From Gambelia wislizenii (Eukaryota > Chordata > Lepidosauria > Squamata > Crotaphytidae): DNA of 64,000 bases. Below the pieces are notes generated by a model, which worked only from the letters and a program-made list of their open reading frames with translations, ran no database searches and was not told where the DNA came from. Position numbers and translations under genes: made by a program. The stretch spans positions 162,723,001 through 162,787,000 of the forward strand of contig JAUMIR010000001.1 of the NCBI GenBank assembly GCA_030847615.1, in the 5' to 3' direction. This document shows positions 46,016-57,684 of this stretch, piece by piece. How positions within the stretch are numbered: the first letter of the stretch is position 1; each line of letters begins with the position of its first letter.

Positions 46016-48293
46016 GTCATCTGCCATACCTTTCATATCACCTTGTTCCTTCTAGAGTTTAGCTGCAATCTTCACAGTAACTGGGGTGGGGTGGGGTGGA
46101 TTTTCCCAGTGGCAATGTATTGTTCAAGGTATCCCTTTTATGATACAAATATTTTTAGGTAGCTTGGTTTTCAGTTGGCATTGAAGACCTTCTCCTGGTG
46201 AGATGAAAAATACTAGAAATTAATTGATATGGATCAATACTGTTGTCTGAATTTTTCAACTTTCCTTGGGGGTGTAAGCCATGTGAGTTGTCATCATACA
46301 ATTCAAAATTTACTACCACACCTGTATTTGGGAACTGTGTACAGCTCTTCCATAACTCAAATGCATTTTTCATTTAGCTCTAGGCAGAGACTATGGAGAT
46401 TATCACATGAGGCTGCAGCAATATTTGCTGCAGCAATAGCCCTACAAAAGGAAACAGGAACATATCACTTTGAAAACAATGGGTATTGCATCTCTCTTCT
46501 TTTGTACAACTGTCCTGCTTTGTAAACTCCCCTAGTGTGATAAGTCTATTTACTTCAATACTGCCATTACAGCAGGCACATGGCAGGACGGGGCCTGATT
46601 CTCTTCCCTCCCCCTAGCTATTCCACAGCAGGCTAACTTCATTCCTGCTGGTTTTCATCTTTGTGTGTTTGTGTAATTACTGCAAAAATGATTTTAAATT
46701 TATTTTTATTTTATCAGTTTGCCTTAATTATGCAGACACAGCAAAATACAAAAAAACTAAAAACTTAACAGGCATGGAGTTAGCCTTCTTTGGAATAGCA
46801 AGAGGGAGGGGGAAGGAGGAGAATTAAGTCCCTGTGACTTTTGTAATGCTGACATTGAAGTGAAGAGACTTATTGTACCAACAAATTCCTGGAATAGCAC
46901 TGATATTGACAGGTTTTCCCCATCAATGAAAAGGAGCACCACACTAAAAAGGTGATTACATACCAGCAACAGGGCAGTGATGCCGGCATGTGATAAGGTT
47001 CAGCCATAGAGCTACTATCCTGCTTTAATTTCACTCCCCCCCCATGGGATAATCTCCTTAGTATAGAGAAGTAGACATTATGAAACAAACATGGGGTATG
47101 TAACTGTAATTCAGAATATGGAGATATTTGTGAGGAAGAATCAGTAGGTAGAAATGAAGATCATAGAACAGAAGAAACACATGAGCAAGACTACAGGGTT
47201 ACCTCAGCTAAGACACGTTCCCAACTCCATGTTTGTCAATTAAGAGTTTTCTTTTAACTTTGTGTCTGTTTATGGAGACTCAGCTTTACCAAGCTGCTTA
47301 GAAAAGTTCTATATTAGAGAACAAATCTCTTTCTGTCAGATTGTTAGTAGGTAAATATAAGACAGATGTTTGTGGAAATTGTGTGGAATGTTGTAGAGAT
47401 GACAAAGTTAATAAGTTTTAAAATGTTTATTTAAAGAAATCTTCAACTGATACAGTACAGCCTACACCATGTCCCAGAATGAACAAAAAAGCTGCATGCA
47501 ATAATTAATTGAACAACTTAAAAAAAGATAATACTACCCCCCCCCAAAAAAAACCCAGAGTGGATGATGAAGAGCTATTCATACACCAAAGGACTGAAAC
47601 AAAATGAGCATTATTCATTAATTTTTGACTAGATATAGAAACTATGAAGAAATTCAACTCATTTGCTTTCAGTCTCAAAGAGCAACACCAGACTGAATAA
47701 GCCTTTCTGTTGGTACTAAAAATCATATCTATGGTAATGCAACAACAACGACAACAACAAAACCCATTAAAATGTTGATTATGTGTCTTAAACAAAATTA
47801 ATCATCATTATTTTAACATTTAAAAAAAGCTGAAAATTCATCAAATTATAGTTTTGTTTGTCCCCCACCCCATTGTTTCTGATCCACTAAAATTAAAATG
47901 ACATTCTGTAAAAGAAGAGCTTTTCCATTTATCTTCTAGTGCAACTGAAAACTGTGAGTCCAATTACAATAATAAAGTTATGGAAGTGGCTACCTGCCAG
48001 CATAAATCTGAGGCCCACTTATTCGACATGGGGAAGTGAGAAAAGCTCCTTTGTGACATAGGGCAGCACCAAAAGCCAATTTTATTGAAGAATGAGTCAT
48101 TGAGAGAAGGCTGCACTTTGGTGATAATAGAGGATACTCTGCATTTACGTAAATGAGTGCATGAATCAGCTCACTCTATAAAATAATAGCACTTTCTGCC
48201 TGGGTACACAAATAGATGGGTTGTTGTTCTTTTTTAAAGTAGGAGTCGCTGTGTGTCATGCCCTGCCTCTCAGAGTACAGTAAAGATGGATTT
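46016..48293. other. Intergenic
   Basis: No gene supported. Small simple repeats occur at 46,085-46,100 (GGGGT) and 47,742-47,762 (CAA). Confidence 0.35.
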
Positions 48294-48617
48294 GAGCTAG
48301 AGATACAGCGACAGAATGACCAGCAGGCTGAGGAACAAAGTGTTCAACAGACACAAGCTGCAGAGGAACAGAGTGCCCAGCAGGCTCACTCATCTGAGTA
48401 ACAGGATATTCCACAGCCACAAACACCAGAGGAACAGAATACAAACTTGCCTAGTTTCATGCAACACTGACAAGAAAAGGAAAGATGGAGGAGGTCAGTG
48501 AGAATAAATAGGAAGCAGGAACTAATCAGACAACACCTGAGGGACCCTGCTGACCCATACATTAGGCAGCACCTCCTAGGGAACAGCATGGCTAACAACC
48601 GACCTGCTTGGGTGTAA
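48294..48617 (+). pseudogene. Glutamine-rich retroelement-like ORF remnant
   Basis: One frame reads 107 codons with only two internal stops: TAA at 48,399 and TGA at 48,468, both one C-to-T change from a Gln or Arg codon. The first half is Gln/Glu rich with a repeated AEEQS-QQ unit; the second half is basic (KERWRRSVRINRKQELIRQH) and ends at TAA 48,615. Composition suggests the C-terminus of a gag-like or ORF1 protein. The bases after it (GATTCTTAAGACTGGACTGT and similar) look like an LTR, but I cannot name the family. Confidence 0.4.
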
Positions 48618-48796
48618 ACCACGCTGGACTCCAACTCTTGAATAACTGCCCATGATCTTGAACCTTACCGTTGCCTTCATGACCTCGTCTTTGGATTTGG
48701 CTTGTTGTCTCTCTGTGTTTGATTCTTAAGACTGGACTGTGTTTACTCTTTGTGCCTGGCTCCTAGACGGATTTTGCATACTGGTAAGCTGACTTG

Positions 48797-49148
48797 GGAG
48801 ATTATCAGACAGGAAATGTAAAGTAGAAGTAACCTGGGGAGGGTCATAAAAAGTGTGTCACTTACCTAGATGTCCCGATCTCACCCAGAAGAGTTCTGGC
48901 AGAGACCTCCCATTGATGCTGGGATATCACCAGTGAAACGGTGCACCTTCTCGCACACAGGAAAATCCGTGAGAGGAACGGAATGGGGAAATCTATTGAC
49001 AGCTTCTCCTGTCAATAAAAAGCAGCACCTGCAGAACGGCAGTAGAATGGGTGCATAATGAGGCAGGACAACGTCGTCTGATAAGGGAGCCCTTTTACGA
49101 TCTCCTGGCGTTTCTGTAATGCCACTTTTGATGCATCTGATAATCTTC
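48797..49148. mobile_element. Foldback MITE, copy B
   Basis: It starts GGAGATTATCAGACAGGAAA and ends CATCTGATAATCTTC. Interior CACTTACCTAGATGTCCCGA and GATCTCCTGGCGTTTCTGTAATG match the right half of copy D. The left third is deleted. Flanking triplets (TTG, TGA) do not match. Confidence 0.75.
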
Positions 49149-49248
49149 TGAAACCCAGTTACTCTATTTGAACTGTAGAAGCTGATTTATTGGTTCTCAG
49201 CAGCCTGCTCTAAGCAGTATAGGACACTGTGTGCCAGAGTGGACTTAA

Positions 49249-49848
49249 GGAGATTATCAGATGCACTAAATATGGCATTATCACAACACCAGGAGATTGC
49301 TAAAGGGCTTCCTTTTCAGATGATGTCATTCCCATCTCATCATGCACCCGTGCTGCTGCTGTTCTGCCAGTGCTACTTTTTATTGAAGGGCTAAGCCGGC
49401 AATGGATCCCCCATTCCGTTTCTGTCATGGAATGTCCTGCATCTGAAAAGGTGCCCTATTATGGTGGCGTGATGCCAACATCAATGGGAGGTCCATGCCA
49501 CAACACTTCCAGGTGAGATTGGGACATCAAGGTAAGTGAAACACTTTTTTGTACCCTTTTTTGTGGGTTACTTGTTATGTTTAAATGTGTTTTTGTGCTT
49601 GCTGTCACTTTTTTCTTTTTATTTTGCTTTTAATTTTTTAATTTCCTGCACTATCGTCTTCTCATGAGAACAGCTGGAATTTCAAACCAGGAAGTGAATG
49701 GAGCTTTGTTCAAGCTCCATTCACTCCTGGGCAGCAACGAAGACACTACCAAGGTAAATCTGAAACTTTGGGTGATTGTGGTGCGAGAGGGACGGGAAAG
49801 GAGATTGTGGGACAGGAATACTTTTTTTGTTCCCGTCTGATAATCTCC
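49249..49848. mobile_element. Foldback MITE, copy C, TAA duplication
   Basis: Full-length copy of 600 bp, inverse in orientation to copy D (shares TTTTTGTGCTTGCTGTCACTT and its complement there). Ends GGAGATTATCAGATGC and GTCTGATAATCTCC. TAA is repeated at 49,246-49,248 and 49,849-49,851. No coding capacity. Confidence 0.85.
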
Positions 49849-49957
49849 TAAAAGTTAGTTCAGCAGGAACACCATGACCATCAGCAAAGAACCTGATGAG
49901 TCTACCAATGTATATGGCAGTATTGCTCTCACTTATTGTTAACTGTTACCTGCATGT

Positions 49958-50200
49958 GAGGGCCTAAATACCCTAAAGCACCAGATCCTGTCTGATCTTG
50001 GAAGCTAAGCCGGATTAGCCCTGGTTAGTACTTGGATGGTAGAATGTCAACAAATACCAGGTGCTGTAGGCTATAATTTTGAGGAAGGAAGTACCAAAAC
50101 TACCTGTAAGTATTCCTTGCCTAAGAAAACCCTATGAAATTCATGGGGTTACCATAAGTTGACAGGCAACTTGAACATACACACACAAACACACACATAT
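49958..50200 (+). mobile_element. 5S rRNA-derived SINE
   Basis: The head (to about 50,072) follows 5S rRNA nearly from end to end: CCTGTCTGATCTTGGAAGCT, AAGCCGGATTAGCCCTGGTT, AGTACTTGGATGG, TACCAGGTGCTGTAGGCT, including the A-box and C-box control regions used by TFIIIA/pol III. The body continues CTTGCCTAAGAAAACCCTATG and the tail GTTACCATAAGTTGACAGGC, then (AC)n. It is not a functional 5S gene: the 5' end is diverged and there is no T-run terminator directly after the 5S part. Confidence 0.88.
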
Positions 50201-50930
50201 TGTTAGCTGTCTTCTACCCACCTAAGTTGTAATTTTCTTTCTCTTTGTGGTCCCTCCTAAAAGGGCATGAGAGCCTTATGTAAACAATATCTTTATTTAA
50301 TGATAATTTGGGACTATTACAAACACAGTAGGCAACTGAGAGTTAAACCTGCTATAGTGAGTTTGGAAATAACTAGCTAAATTTAATTAGTTATGTGATA
50401 ATTAGTTATGCCTTCCCAATGCAACCTACTAAATTAATTTGTTGGTTAACTGGCATTCCATATAAGAGATTGGAAACAGGTAAATTTTCTGATTAACAAC
50501 ACTTACTGTTCCTTGCTATTCATGATTAACAGCATATTGGTGCAACCAATAAGAGATTTTGCCTTTTCATTCATTCATTCATTCATTCAATACCCTGCCT
50601 TTCTCCCAACATGGAACTCAAGATGGCTTTCAGCAGAGATTGAAATAAAGCGCTTTTTAAAAATGATTATAATAAAAGGATGAAAAAACATTACATAAAC
50701 TATTTTTTTTAAAAAAATCATTAACTAAACAATGTAACAGATTGAATAAGATCATAAAGCAGTTTAAAAAATGGGCATTTTAAAATAAATTAAGCCCCAG
50801 TTTGTGATAACAGGCCAACACAAAATGCAAAAATAAAATTACAAAATCTCAAGGTTAGCTTTGTGAAAACAAAGTTTTCTTCATCAGGTGAAGCTGTTTA
50901 AGAACTTGTGGATGGGGAGGGGGAAAGACA
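50201..50930. other. Intergenic with (ATTC)n and L2-like scrap
   Basis: (ATTC)n at about 50,567-50,588, followed by a minus-strand L2-like end (CAATACCCTGCCTTTCTCCC). Confidence 0.45.
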
Positions 50931-51470
50931 ATCATAGAATCATAGAATTGTAGAGTTGGAAGAGACCAAAAGGGCCATCCAGTCCAACCCCCTGCCATGC
51001 AGGAAATCATGATCAAAGCATCCCTGACAGATGGCCATCCAGCCTCTGTTTAAAGACCTCCAAGGAAGGAGACCCCACCATGCTCTGAGGGAGTGTGTTC
51101 CACTGCCGAACAGCTCTTACTGTCAGAAAGTTCCTCCTAATGTTGAGGTGGAATCTCCGTTCTTGGAGCTTGCATCCATTGTTCCATGTTCCAATCGCTG
51201 GAGCAGCAGAAAACAAGCCTGCTCCATCCTCAACATGACACCCCTTCAAACACTTTAACAGGGCTATCATATAGCCCCTTAACCATCTTTTTTTCCAGGA
51301 TAAACATACCCAGCTCCCTAAGTCTTTCCTCATAAGGCATGGTTTCCAGACGTTTCACCATTTTAGTCACCCTCCTCTGGACACGCTCCAATTTGTCAAT
51401 ATCCTTTTTGAATTGTGATGCCCAGAACTGGGCACAGTATTCTAGTGAGGCCTGACCAAGTTCTGGAATC
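50931..51470 (-). pseudogene. CR1 LINE 3' end
   Basis: On the minus strand the element ends in tandem ATTCTATGATT octamers, the CR1 hallmark, at 50,931-50,955. The preceding frames encode the end of ORF2: [51 protein letters not shown] and EVFKQRLDGHLSGML. These pieces are in two frames, so the copy has at least one frameshift, and its 5' part is missing. Confidence 0.92.
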
Positions 51471-52626
51471 ACAAGTAAACATGCTGTCTTCAAAGAGGAT
51501 ATGAGGAAGAGGATGTAGACCAGGCCTGCACAACATAGAGCCTGCCAAAGGATTATGGGTGGCCCATGAAAAATGTAGAGGGCGCAAGACTGCATTGGAA
51601 AAGATGGATATGAGACCGCACCCAAAATCAACCCACATGCCGGTACTAGAGTGGACATAGGGTTTTAATTCATGTTTCTCCTTCTCCCAACCATGCTTCT
51701 TTTGCAAACTCCTTTCCCTCCCCAGTGCCTGTGCAGTTCCTCCTCCTCCTTCTAGGTCCCTTCCCACCTTCCTTTTCCTCACTCAGGTCAGCCTAGCTCA
51801 GCTGGGGGAAATGGACAAGGCGGTGAGCCATTAAGGAGCTGGCTCTGTTCAACCTCCGGCCCATAACATGCCAAAGGGAAGGAGGGCTGCTCCTCCACAA
51901 TAGGTTCACCTGTGCATGTGCCTGGCTGCTGTTTGCTAGCTGTGCTTCCCTTCCTCTCCCTTCTGCATTCTGTCTTTGGTCCTGTCTAAACGGTGAAAAT
52001 AATCCTCATAGAAATTGCATGGAAGGTGATCTGTCTATACGGACATTCACATCAGTACATATCATTCAGAAGGGGGGCTGTACAATATTTTTGTACAGTA
52101 GTTTAGATAATAGAAAGGAGAGAATAAAATAGTTAAGTACTAAAGGGAAAAAAGGTTATAAATGTTAAATATTTTAGATTTCTGATATTTAAGAGACTAA
52201 ATCCAATTGTTAATTCCAACTAGACCAGATTTGTTGAATCAAAAGGAAATTGCTAAGCCAAAAAAAATATCTAAGTTCAGTTGATCTATTATTCTTTTGT
52301 TGGGTCCAACAACTGGATTTAAGAATTGATTGCAATTTATAAGCATTTATCCATTCTAGGAACTAATGCTTAAAAGCTCATATTTTAATTGGAGATCATT
52401 CCAAAATAAAACAAAAACAAAAAACCCTGAGTCAAACCACAATCAAGTGGGTGCTTCCAGGATGGCACTATAATCTCTCTATATAATTTTCATGGGTATG
52501 TTCCCATTTTCAGTGTGCTGATTGCCTCTCCTCACAGGACTAGGCCCCTGGCTGCACAGCCTCTTTGCAGACTCAGGCCCTGACTGTGGAAGTCTTGGAA
52601 GACCCAGGGCCAAGCTATCAGACTTA
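51471..52626. other. Intergenic / repeat scraps
   Basis: No gene supported. Bases about 52,505-52,626 and 52,890-53,230 flank MITE I and look like one older LTR-like repeat (CTGCTATTTAAGAACAGCAT has a TATA-like element). Confidence 0.3.
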
Positions 52627-52889
52627 GGACTTTTTTAGATGAACCTAAAATCCAGAAGAAGCCGTAGGGAGAGGAATGCAGCTGCTCCATGGCAGGGGGC
52701 AGTTTCTGATGGCGCCATCCCTCTCGCGTTACCCTCCATGTTCCTTCCATGTTGCATGGAAGGAAAAGGAGCCAGTTTTTATTCACAAAGAACTTCCATG
52801 AATAAAAAGTGGTGCCTTTTCCTTCCATGGAGCAGCTGCATTCCTCTCCCGACGACTTCTTCCAGATTTTAGGTTCGTCTGAAAAGTCC
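52627..52889. mobile_element. Palindromic MITE I
   Basis: Starts GGACTTTTTTAGATGAACC and ends GGTTCGTCTGAAAAGTCC. The halves pair along nearly the full 263 bp (GAGAGGAATGCAGCTGCTCC against its complement; loop near 52,785-52,800). Flanking triplets TTA and ACA do not match. Confidence 0.8.
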
Positions 52890-53324
52890 ACAGCCAACTG
52901 CAATGATGCAGCACACCTGAAGCAGCCAGGGGAACTGCTATTTAAGAACAGCATTCGGTCCTCAGTCTTGGCCACCACAACATGTTTTTCTGTCTTGTCT
53001 GTAACTGGGCCTTCTATGTTGTTTGTAGCTGTGCCTTGGGCCTTCTGTGCTGTCTATAGTTGCTCCTTGCTCTTGGGCCCTGGATATATGGTATGTGCTC
53101 TGACTGTTTTTGGACTTTTGTTTAACTTTTACCCTGCCTGGACTTTAGACTCTGTCTCTTCTGTTTCTGACCTGGCCCTGACATCCCTGCTCCTAGAACC
53201 TGCTGCCCATGCGCTGGACCCTGACAGTAGGAAACTTCCCAACCAATCAAAGCTTCCCATTGAGCCGCCAATCAGCACACTGGGGGAGGAAAGCATCATG
53301 TCCTTTCTAAACATGGTGATAGTG

Positions 53325-53625
53325 GGGCTCTCGCATCCTGATGCATGTGTGTGTAGTATGGGGGGTGTATATGTGTGGCCTGGGTGTGTGTTTAGCATGG
53401 GGGTATAGTGTGGGGTGTGTGTGTCTGTGTGTGTACACGTGGTTGCATGGTGGTGGCAGGGCTCTCGCATCCTGGCACATGTGGTATGTGTATAGCATGG
53501 TGTGTTTGTATACATGTAGTTCCATGGTGTTAGAGCGGCTCTCATGTCCTGGCGTGTGTGGTGTGTGTATCTATGTGTCTGTGTGTACGTGTGGTTGCAT
53601 AGCATTGGCTGTGGGGCTCTCAGCA
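53325..53625. repeat. GT-rich minisatellite
   Basis: GGCTCTC(G/A)..TCCTGG units recur at about 53,327, 53,459, 53,538 and 53,614, separated by TGTGTGTATAGCATGG-type text. Period about 77-131 bp with strong divergence. Open frames on both strands here are artefacts of the repeat. Confidence 0.6.
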
Positions 53626-54591
53626 TGAAACTAGCCATTATAGTTGATTTGAAAGGTTATATATTAATGCGTCAAATGATCATACTCTTTACATGTTTCC
53701 TAAGTGGCCAATCAGCAGAGTGGGAATGGAAACGTATGTATGTAGATAATGTTTAATGTATGTAGATATGTAGAATATGTATGTAGATAATGGTGTATGT
53801 TATGCTGGGTATAGCTAGTCATTAGGAATTTCTTCTAAGGAAGCATAAATCAAAGCCGATTCTTTACCATCACATATCTGAGAAGCACTTCTGGGGCAGG
53901 AGATTCTGGAAAGATTCTACAACATTCAACTCTCATTAGGCCTAACAGAGTACTGGACCCCCTTGGCCCTTTTCTGACCAAGGGTATTAACTCAACACAC
54001 AAAGAACACATTAGCCCTGCCTTCTTTCATCATCTCCTCCACTGCCCTCTGTGTTTGAGTGAGGAGGTGACAAGTTTGAAGAAGAGAGTTCTGCTATCCA
54101 CAAAGGGTCACCATATAAGTTGGAACCCTGGAAAATCAGGGTTCTGATACAGGTGGGGAGCCTCCATATATAGTGAAGGTTTCAGTCTGTAGCTCTCTAG
54201 ATGTAGAATTTGACAGAATTTGAAATGGAATGTAGTAGGATAACATACTCCCACTGCTCATGTGTTGAATAAAGACGTTTTTATCATACACACATATAGC
54301 TCTTTTGTTACAGCTACTGCCACCTGAATGGTTGAAAAAAGGACCTAGCCTTCCCCATCCTCCTCACTAGAGTAGTAGCAACCATGGTAACCCTGTATTC
54401 TGTCACATAAACATAGACCTATGACAGGACTGAATAATGGTTGGCCCTCCGGATATCTTAAAAATGCAACTCCAATAGTTCTTAGCATAACCAGTGGTGA
54501 GTGATGATGTCCAACAATATATCATGTCCCCAGTAGAAGACTACATCAGGAGTAAGGAAGCTGAACTTATAACCTCATCACACTATTTTTG

Positions 54592-54633
<42 letters not shown>

Positions 54634-54700
54634 TCTTTTCTTTTTTTTTTTGTTGCATTTCTGTAGCTATTCAACACCCTGCTTATAAGGTCTGTTCCTA
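53626..54700. other. Intergenic, (CT)n at about 54,596-54,628
   Basis: No gene supported. A CT microsatellite is followed by a T-rich tract. Confidence 0.4.
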
Positions 54701-54745
54701 GGCACTAGTTCACTCCATTCATCTGAGGAAGTAGACCAAGTCTAC
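54701..54745 (+). mobile_element. Older dispersed repeat, left part interrupted by MITE D
   Basis: TCATCTGAGGAAGTAGACCA then AGTCTAC runs into MITE D and resumes at 55,335 as TACGAAAGCTTATGCTACAA, a very common reptile repeat phrase. The two parts join cleanly once the MITE and one TAC are ignored. Confidence 0.65.
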
Positions 54746-55334
54746 GGAGATTATCAGACAGGAACAACAACAACAAAAAACTATTCCTGTCTCGCAATCT
54801 CATCTCCCGCCCCTCGGCCATCCCTGTCATGCCAAAAAAGAAAAACTTTTCACATCTACCTTGTTCATGTGACAGGGCAGCCTAACAGAACTCAAACAGA
54901 GCTCCACTTACTTCCTGGAATGAAATCCTGCCGGTTCTCACAAAAAGATGAGAGCATGGAAAATTCAAAAATAAAAACCCAAATAAAAGAGGAAAAAGTG
55001 ACAGCAAGCACAAAAACACACTTAAAACTTTACAAGTAACCTGGGGAGGGTACAAAAATGTGTGTCACTTACCTGGATGTCCCGAGCTCTCCAAGAAATG
55101 TTCTAGTACAGGCCTTCCATTGATGCAGGCCACCTTTTCACTCACAGGACATTCCGTGCCAGAAACAGAATGGGGCATCCATTGATAGCTTAGCCCATCA
55201 ATAAAAGCAGCACCAGCATACTGACAGCCGAATGGGAGCATTACAAGAGGGGAATGATGTCATGTGAAAGGGGAGCCCTTTGGTGATCTCCTGGCATCGT
55301 GATAATGCCATATTTAGAGTGTCTGATAATCTCC
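54746..55334. mobile_element. Foldback MITE, copy D, TAC duplication
   Basis: Full-length 589-bp copy. Starts GGAGATTATCAGACAGGAAC and ends GTCTGATAATCTCC. TAC flanks both ends (54,743-54,745 and 55,335-55,337). The interior contains CACTTACCTGGATGTCCCGA and AGCTTAGCCCATCAATAAAA. It lies inside an older repeat, which confirms the boundaries. No transposase. Confidence 0.88.
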
Positions 55335-55337
55335 TAC

Positions 55338-56472
55338 GAAAGCTTATGCTACAATTTATTTATTTCAGTTAGTCTCAAAGGTGCTATAAGATCCCCTTGC
55401 TTAAGTTAGAAATGTTCCATTGAAAGGTGATAACTTAATTTAACTTTTAAAAACTTGATTGATTGACTTACAGTACTAGCAAGAAGCATCATATGTGCCA
55501 CATGACCCCAACAGGGAAAGCACAGTGTAGTCATCTACACAATGCAAAACTTGTCAGACTCAAGTGCCAGTTGCAGAAACATTCTGGTGCTTGCATCTGG
55601 TAGCCATCTTCAGCCATACTGAGTCTAAATTCTTTCAGAATGGTGCCCCAACTATAATATTATGGCTTGAATCCAGTGTTGCACACATGCTTCACACATG
55701 GTATGGATCCAATTGGGACCTGTTGTTTTTCGAATGGCAAGCCTCCCTTTGGTTTCTGCCTCTCTGGTTCAACAAGGCTGAAGTTTCATTACAGACGCAC
55801 ACAAAGATACACAGTACACAAATCACATAATGAAATCTACATCCACCTATCCACCTTCACATACACACACTCTTCAAAAAAAAGTGCAGTAAAGTCCTTT
55901 GGAGCTATGTGTGTGTTTTCTTACAAAATGGTGAACACTTTTATATTTCAGTACCAGGGCTCTTGGAGAGGTTGGCCATGACTTTGAGCCTGACAGAATA
56001 AGCTGTAATTTCTTTTAGGTTCCGTCTGGCTGAATCTCTTGTTTTGAGTCTCCTTTTTTGAGTGATAGAATAATTCTCGTGATCATTAAGCTGCATCACT
56101 TGCCATGCTTGCCTTTGCAGTTGACATATTTCTGAGATGCTCCAGTGTCATGGCACAGTATTAATCTTTCTAATGGTTTATACGGTGTTACCTGGCATGA
56201 TATTCAAAAGTAAAGTTCTCTACACAAAAGCTTTTTATAGTTGCCAAGTGCAAGATGTCATAGTAGTTCTAGGTGACATGTTATCATGGAAGGCAGTGTT
56301 TTAGAATGTAAGTCTTTCATTAATAGCAAAGAGGTGGGGAGGACCAAAGTTAAAACGGTTGTGTGCAAAAAGATAGTGACCCCCCCCCGACTTGAAATGA
56401 CAGGGAGATATCATAAGAACAAGGGTTTTAAAGTTCAAGGGGACTTGGCCTGAAAAGGTTCAATGGGACATA
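55338..56472. other. Intergenic; start is the right part of the interrupted repeat
   Basis: Bases 55,335-55,405 (GAAAGCTTATGCTACAATTT, AGTCTCAAAGGTGCTATAAG) complete the repeat begun at 54,701. Nothing else recognised. Confidence 0.5.
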
Positions 56473-56751
56473 GGAGCTTACTGTACTCTGAAAAAAAGCA
56501 GCAAGGCAGCAGGAATGTTCTATCTTTCTTGCTGCCTTACTGCATGGCATCATCGGTTTTTTGTTCCAGTGCCATAGGGAACTGAAGTAAAACTGTCTTT
56601 TTGCTAACCAGAAAAACCGGTTTTAGCTCAGTTCCCCAGGGGACTGGAACAAAAGAACAGTGGAAGAACAATGATGCCATGTGGTAAAAGAGCACGGAAG
56701 ACAGAACGTTCTTGTTGCCTTGCCACTTTTCTTCGGAGTGCAGTAAGCCCC
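56473..56751. mobile_element. Palindromic MITE J
   Basis: Starts GGAGCTTACTGTACTC and ends GAGTGCAGTAAGCCCC. Arms of about 125 bp pair with scattered mismatches (GCATGGCATCATCGG against its complement; GTTCCAGTGCCATAGGGAAC against GTTCCCCAGGGGACTGGAAC). No duplication identified. Confidence 0.75.
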
Positions 56752-56789
56752 TGAGTCTCAGAACAGGACAGTAAATGGGGTGTGCTATA

Positions 56790-56965
56790 CTTTTATCTTT
56801 TAAATTATGTTTTAAATGTATCTTAAACTATTTCAAATCTGTGTTTTCAATTTGTTATTATTTTGTTTTTAGTTGCATTTTGTTTTAATCTGTATTGTAA
56901 ACCACTTTGTGTCCTATACAAGGAAGAAGGTGAGATATAACTTAAATAAATAAATAAAGTGAATG
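56790..56965 (+). mobile_element. L2-like LINE 3' tail
   Basis: ATTGTAAACCACTTTGTGTC is followed by GAGATATAACTTAAATAAAT repeats, the usual end of this class. Confidence 0.5.
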
Positions 56966-57060
56966 TGCTGTATGTGACAGAAGCATATACACATACTTCA
57001 GCACTACACAGCTAACATGTTATTGTAAGTAGAATAACAACTGTAAGAGCAGTAAACTAG

Positions 57061-57298
57061 CTTTGTTGTTGTGGTTGTTGTTTTTGTGTGCCTTCAATTT
57101 GTTTCTGATGTATGGTGACCCTAAGGTGAACCCATGTTCAGGGAAGGTTGCCATTGCCTCCCCCTGATGCTCAGAGAGTGTGACTTACCTAAGATCACCC
57201 AGTGGGTTTCCATGGCTGAGCAGGGATTTGAACCCTCTTCTCCAGAACTGTAGTCCAATCTTCATACCACTACACAACACTGGTTCTAGCTTACACTC
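57061..57298 (-). mobile_element. tRNA-derived SINE
   Basis: Minus-strand blocks: GTGTTGTGTAGTGGTATGAAG (A box), GGGTTCAAATCCCTGC (B box), CATGGAAACCCACTGGGTG, GAGGCAATGGCAACC and a tail of AACAACCACAACAAC. Confidence 0.8.
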
Positions 57299-57684
57299 AC
57301 AAATATGACAGGTTTCTCATCTCCTCTCAAACATATTTCGTACACCTTGGCCACTATATGGCTAGGGAAATTGTCTTCTACTTACTTGCTTTATGATAAC
57401 AGAAGAAGCTAACAGGGAGCCCTTACCACTGCTTCCTTCTACCTCCGGCTTAGCTTCAATGGTTCTGCTTCCTGCAACCCTTCATTATGAGTAGCCCAAT
57501 ACCTGAGCTGAGGAAGGCCCAGCAGTTGGTGGAAGCAGTTGCCTCTGTTGCCATGCTGATTAAGCAACCAGCAGCACTGAAACATCTTTGGTCAGCTCTA
57601 TTAAGGAACAGGCTGCATCAGCCCAAGGACATGAGGATTCCCCAAAATAATATGGTAAACCAGAATAATGTCTGTCATGTAGTC

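Noticed and set aside
49958..50072. Possible functional 5S rRNA gene
   Set aside because: The 5' end is diverged, the sequence continues into a SINE body instead of a T-run terminator, and a second truncated copy shares that body.
53129..53638. His/Thr- and Val/Cys-rich frames
   Set aside because: They are produced by the GT/CA-rich minisatellite, with no domain.
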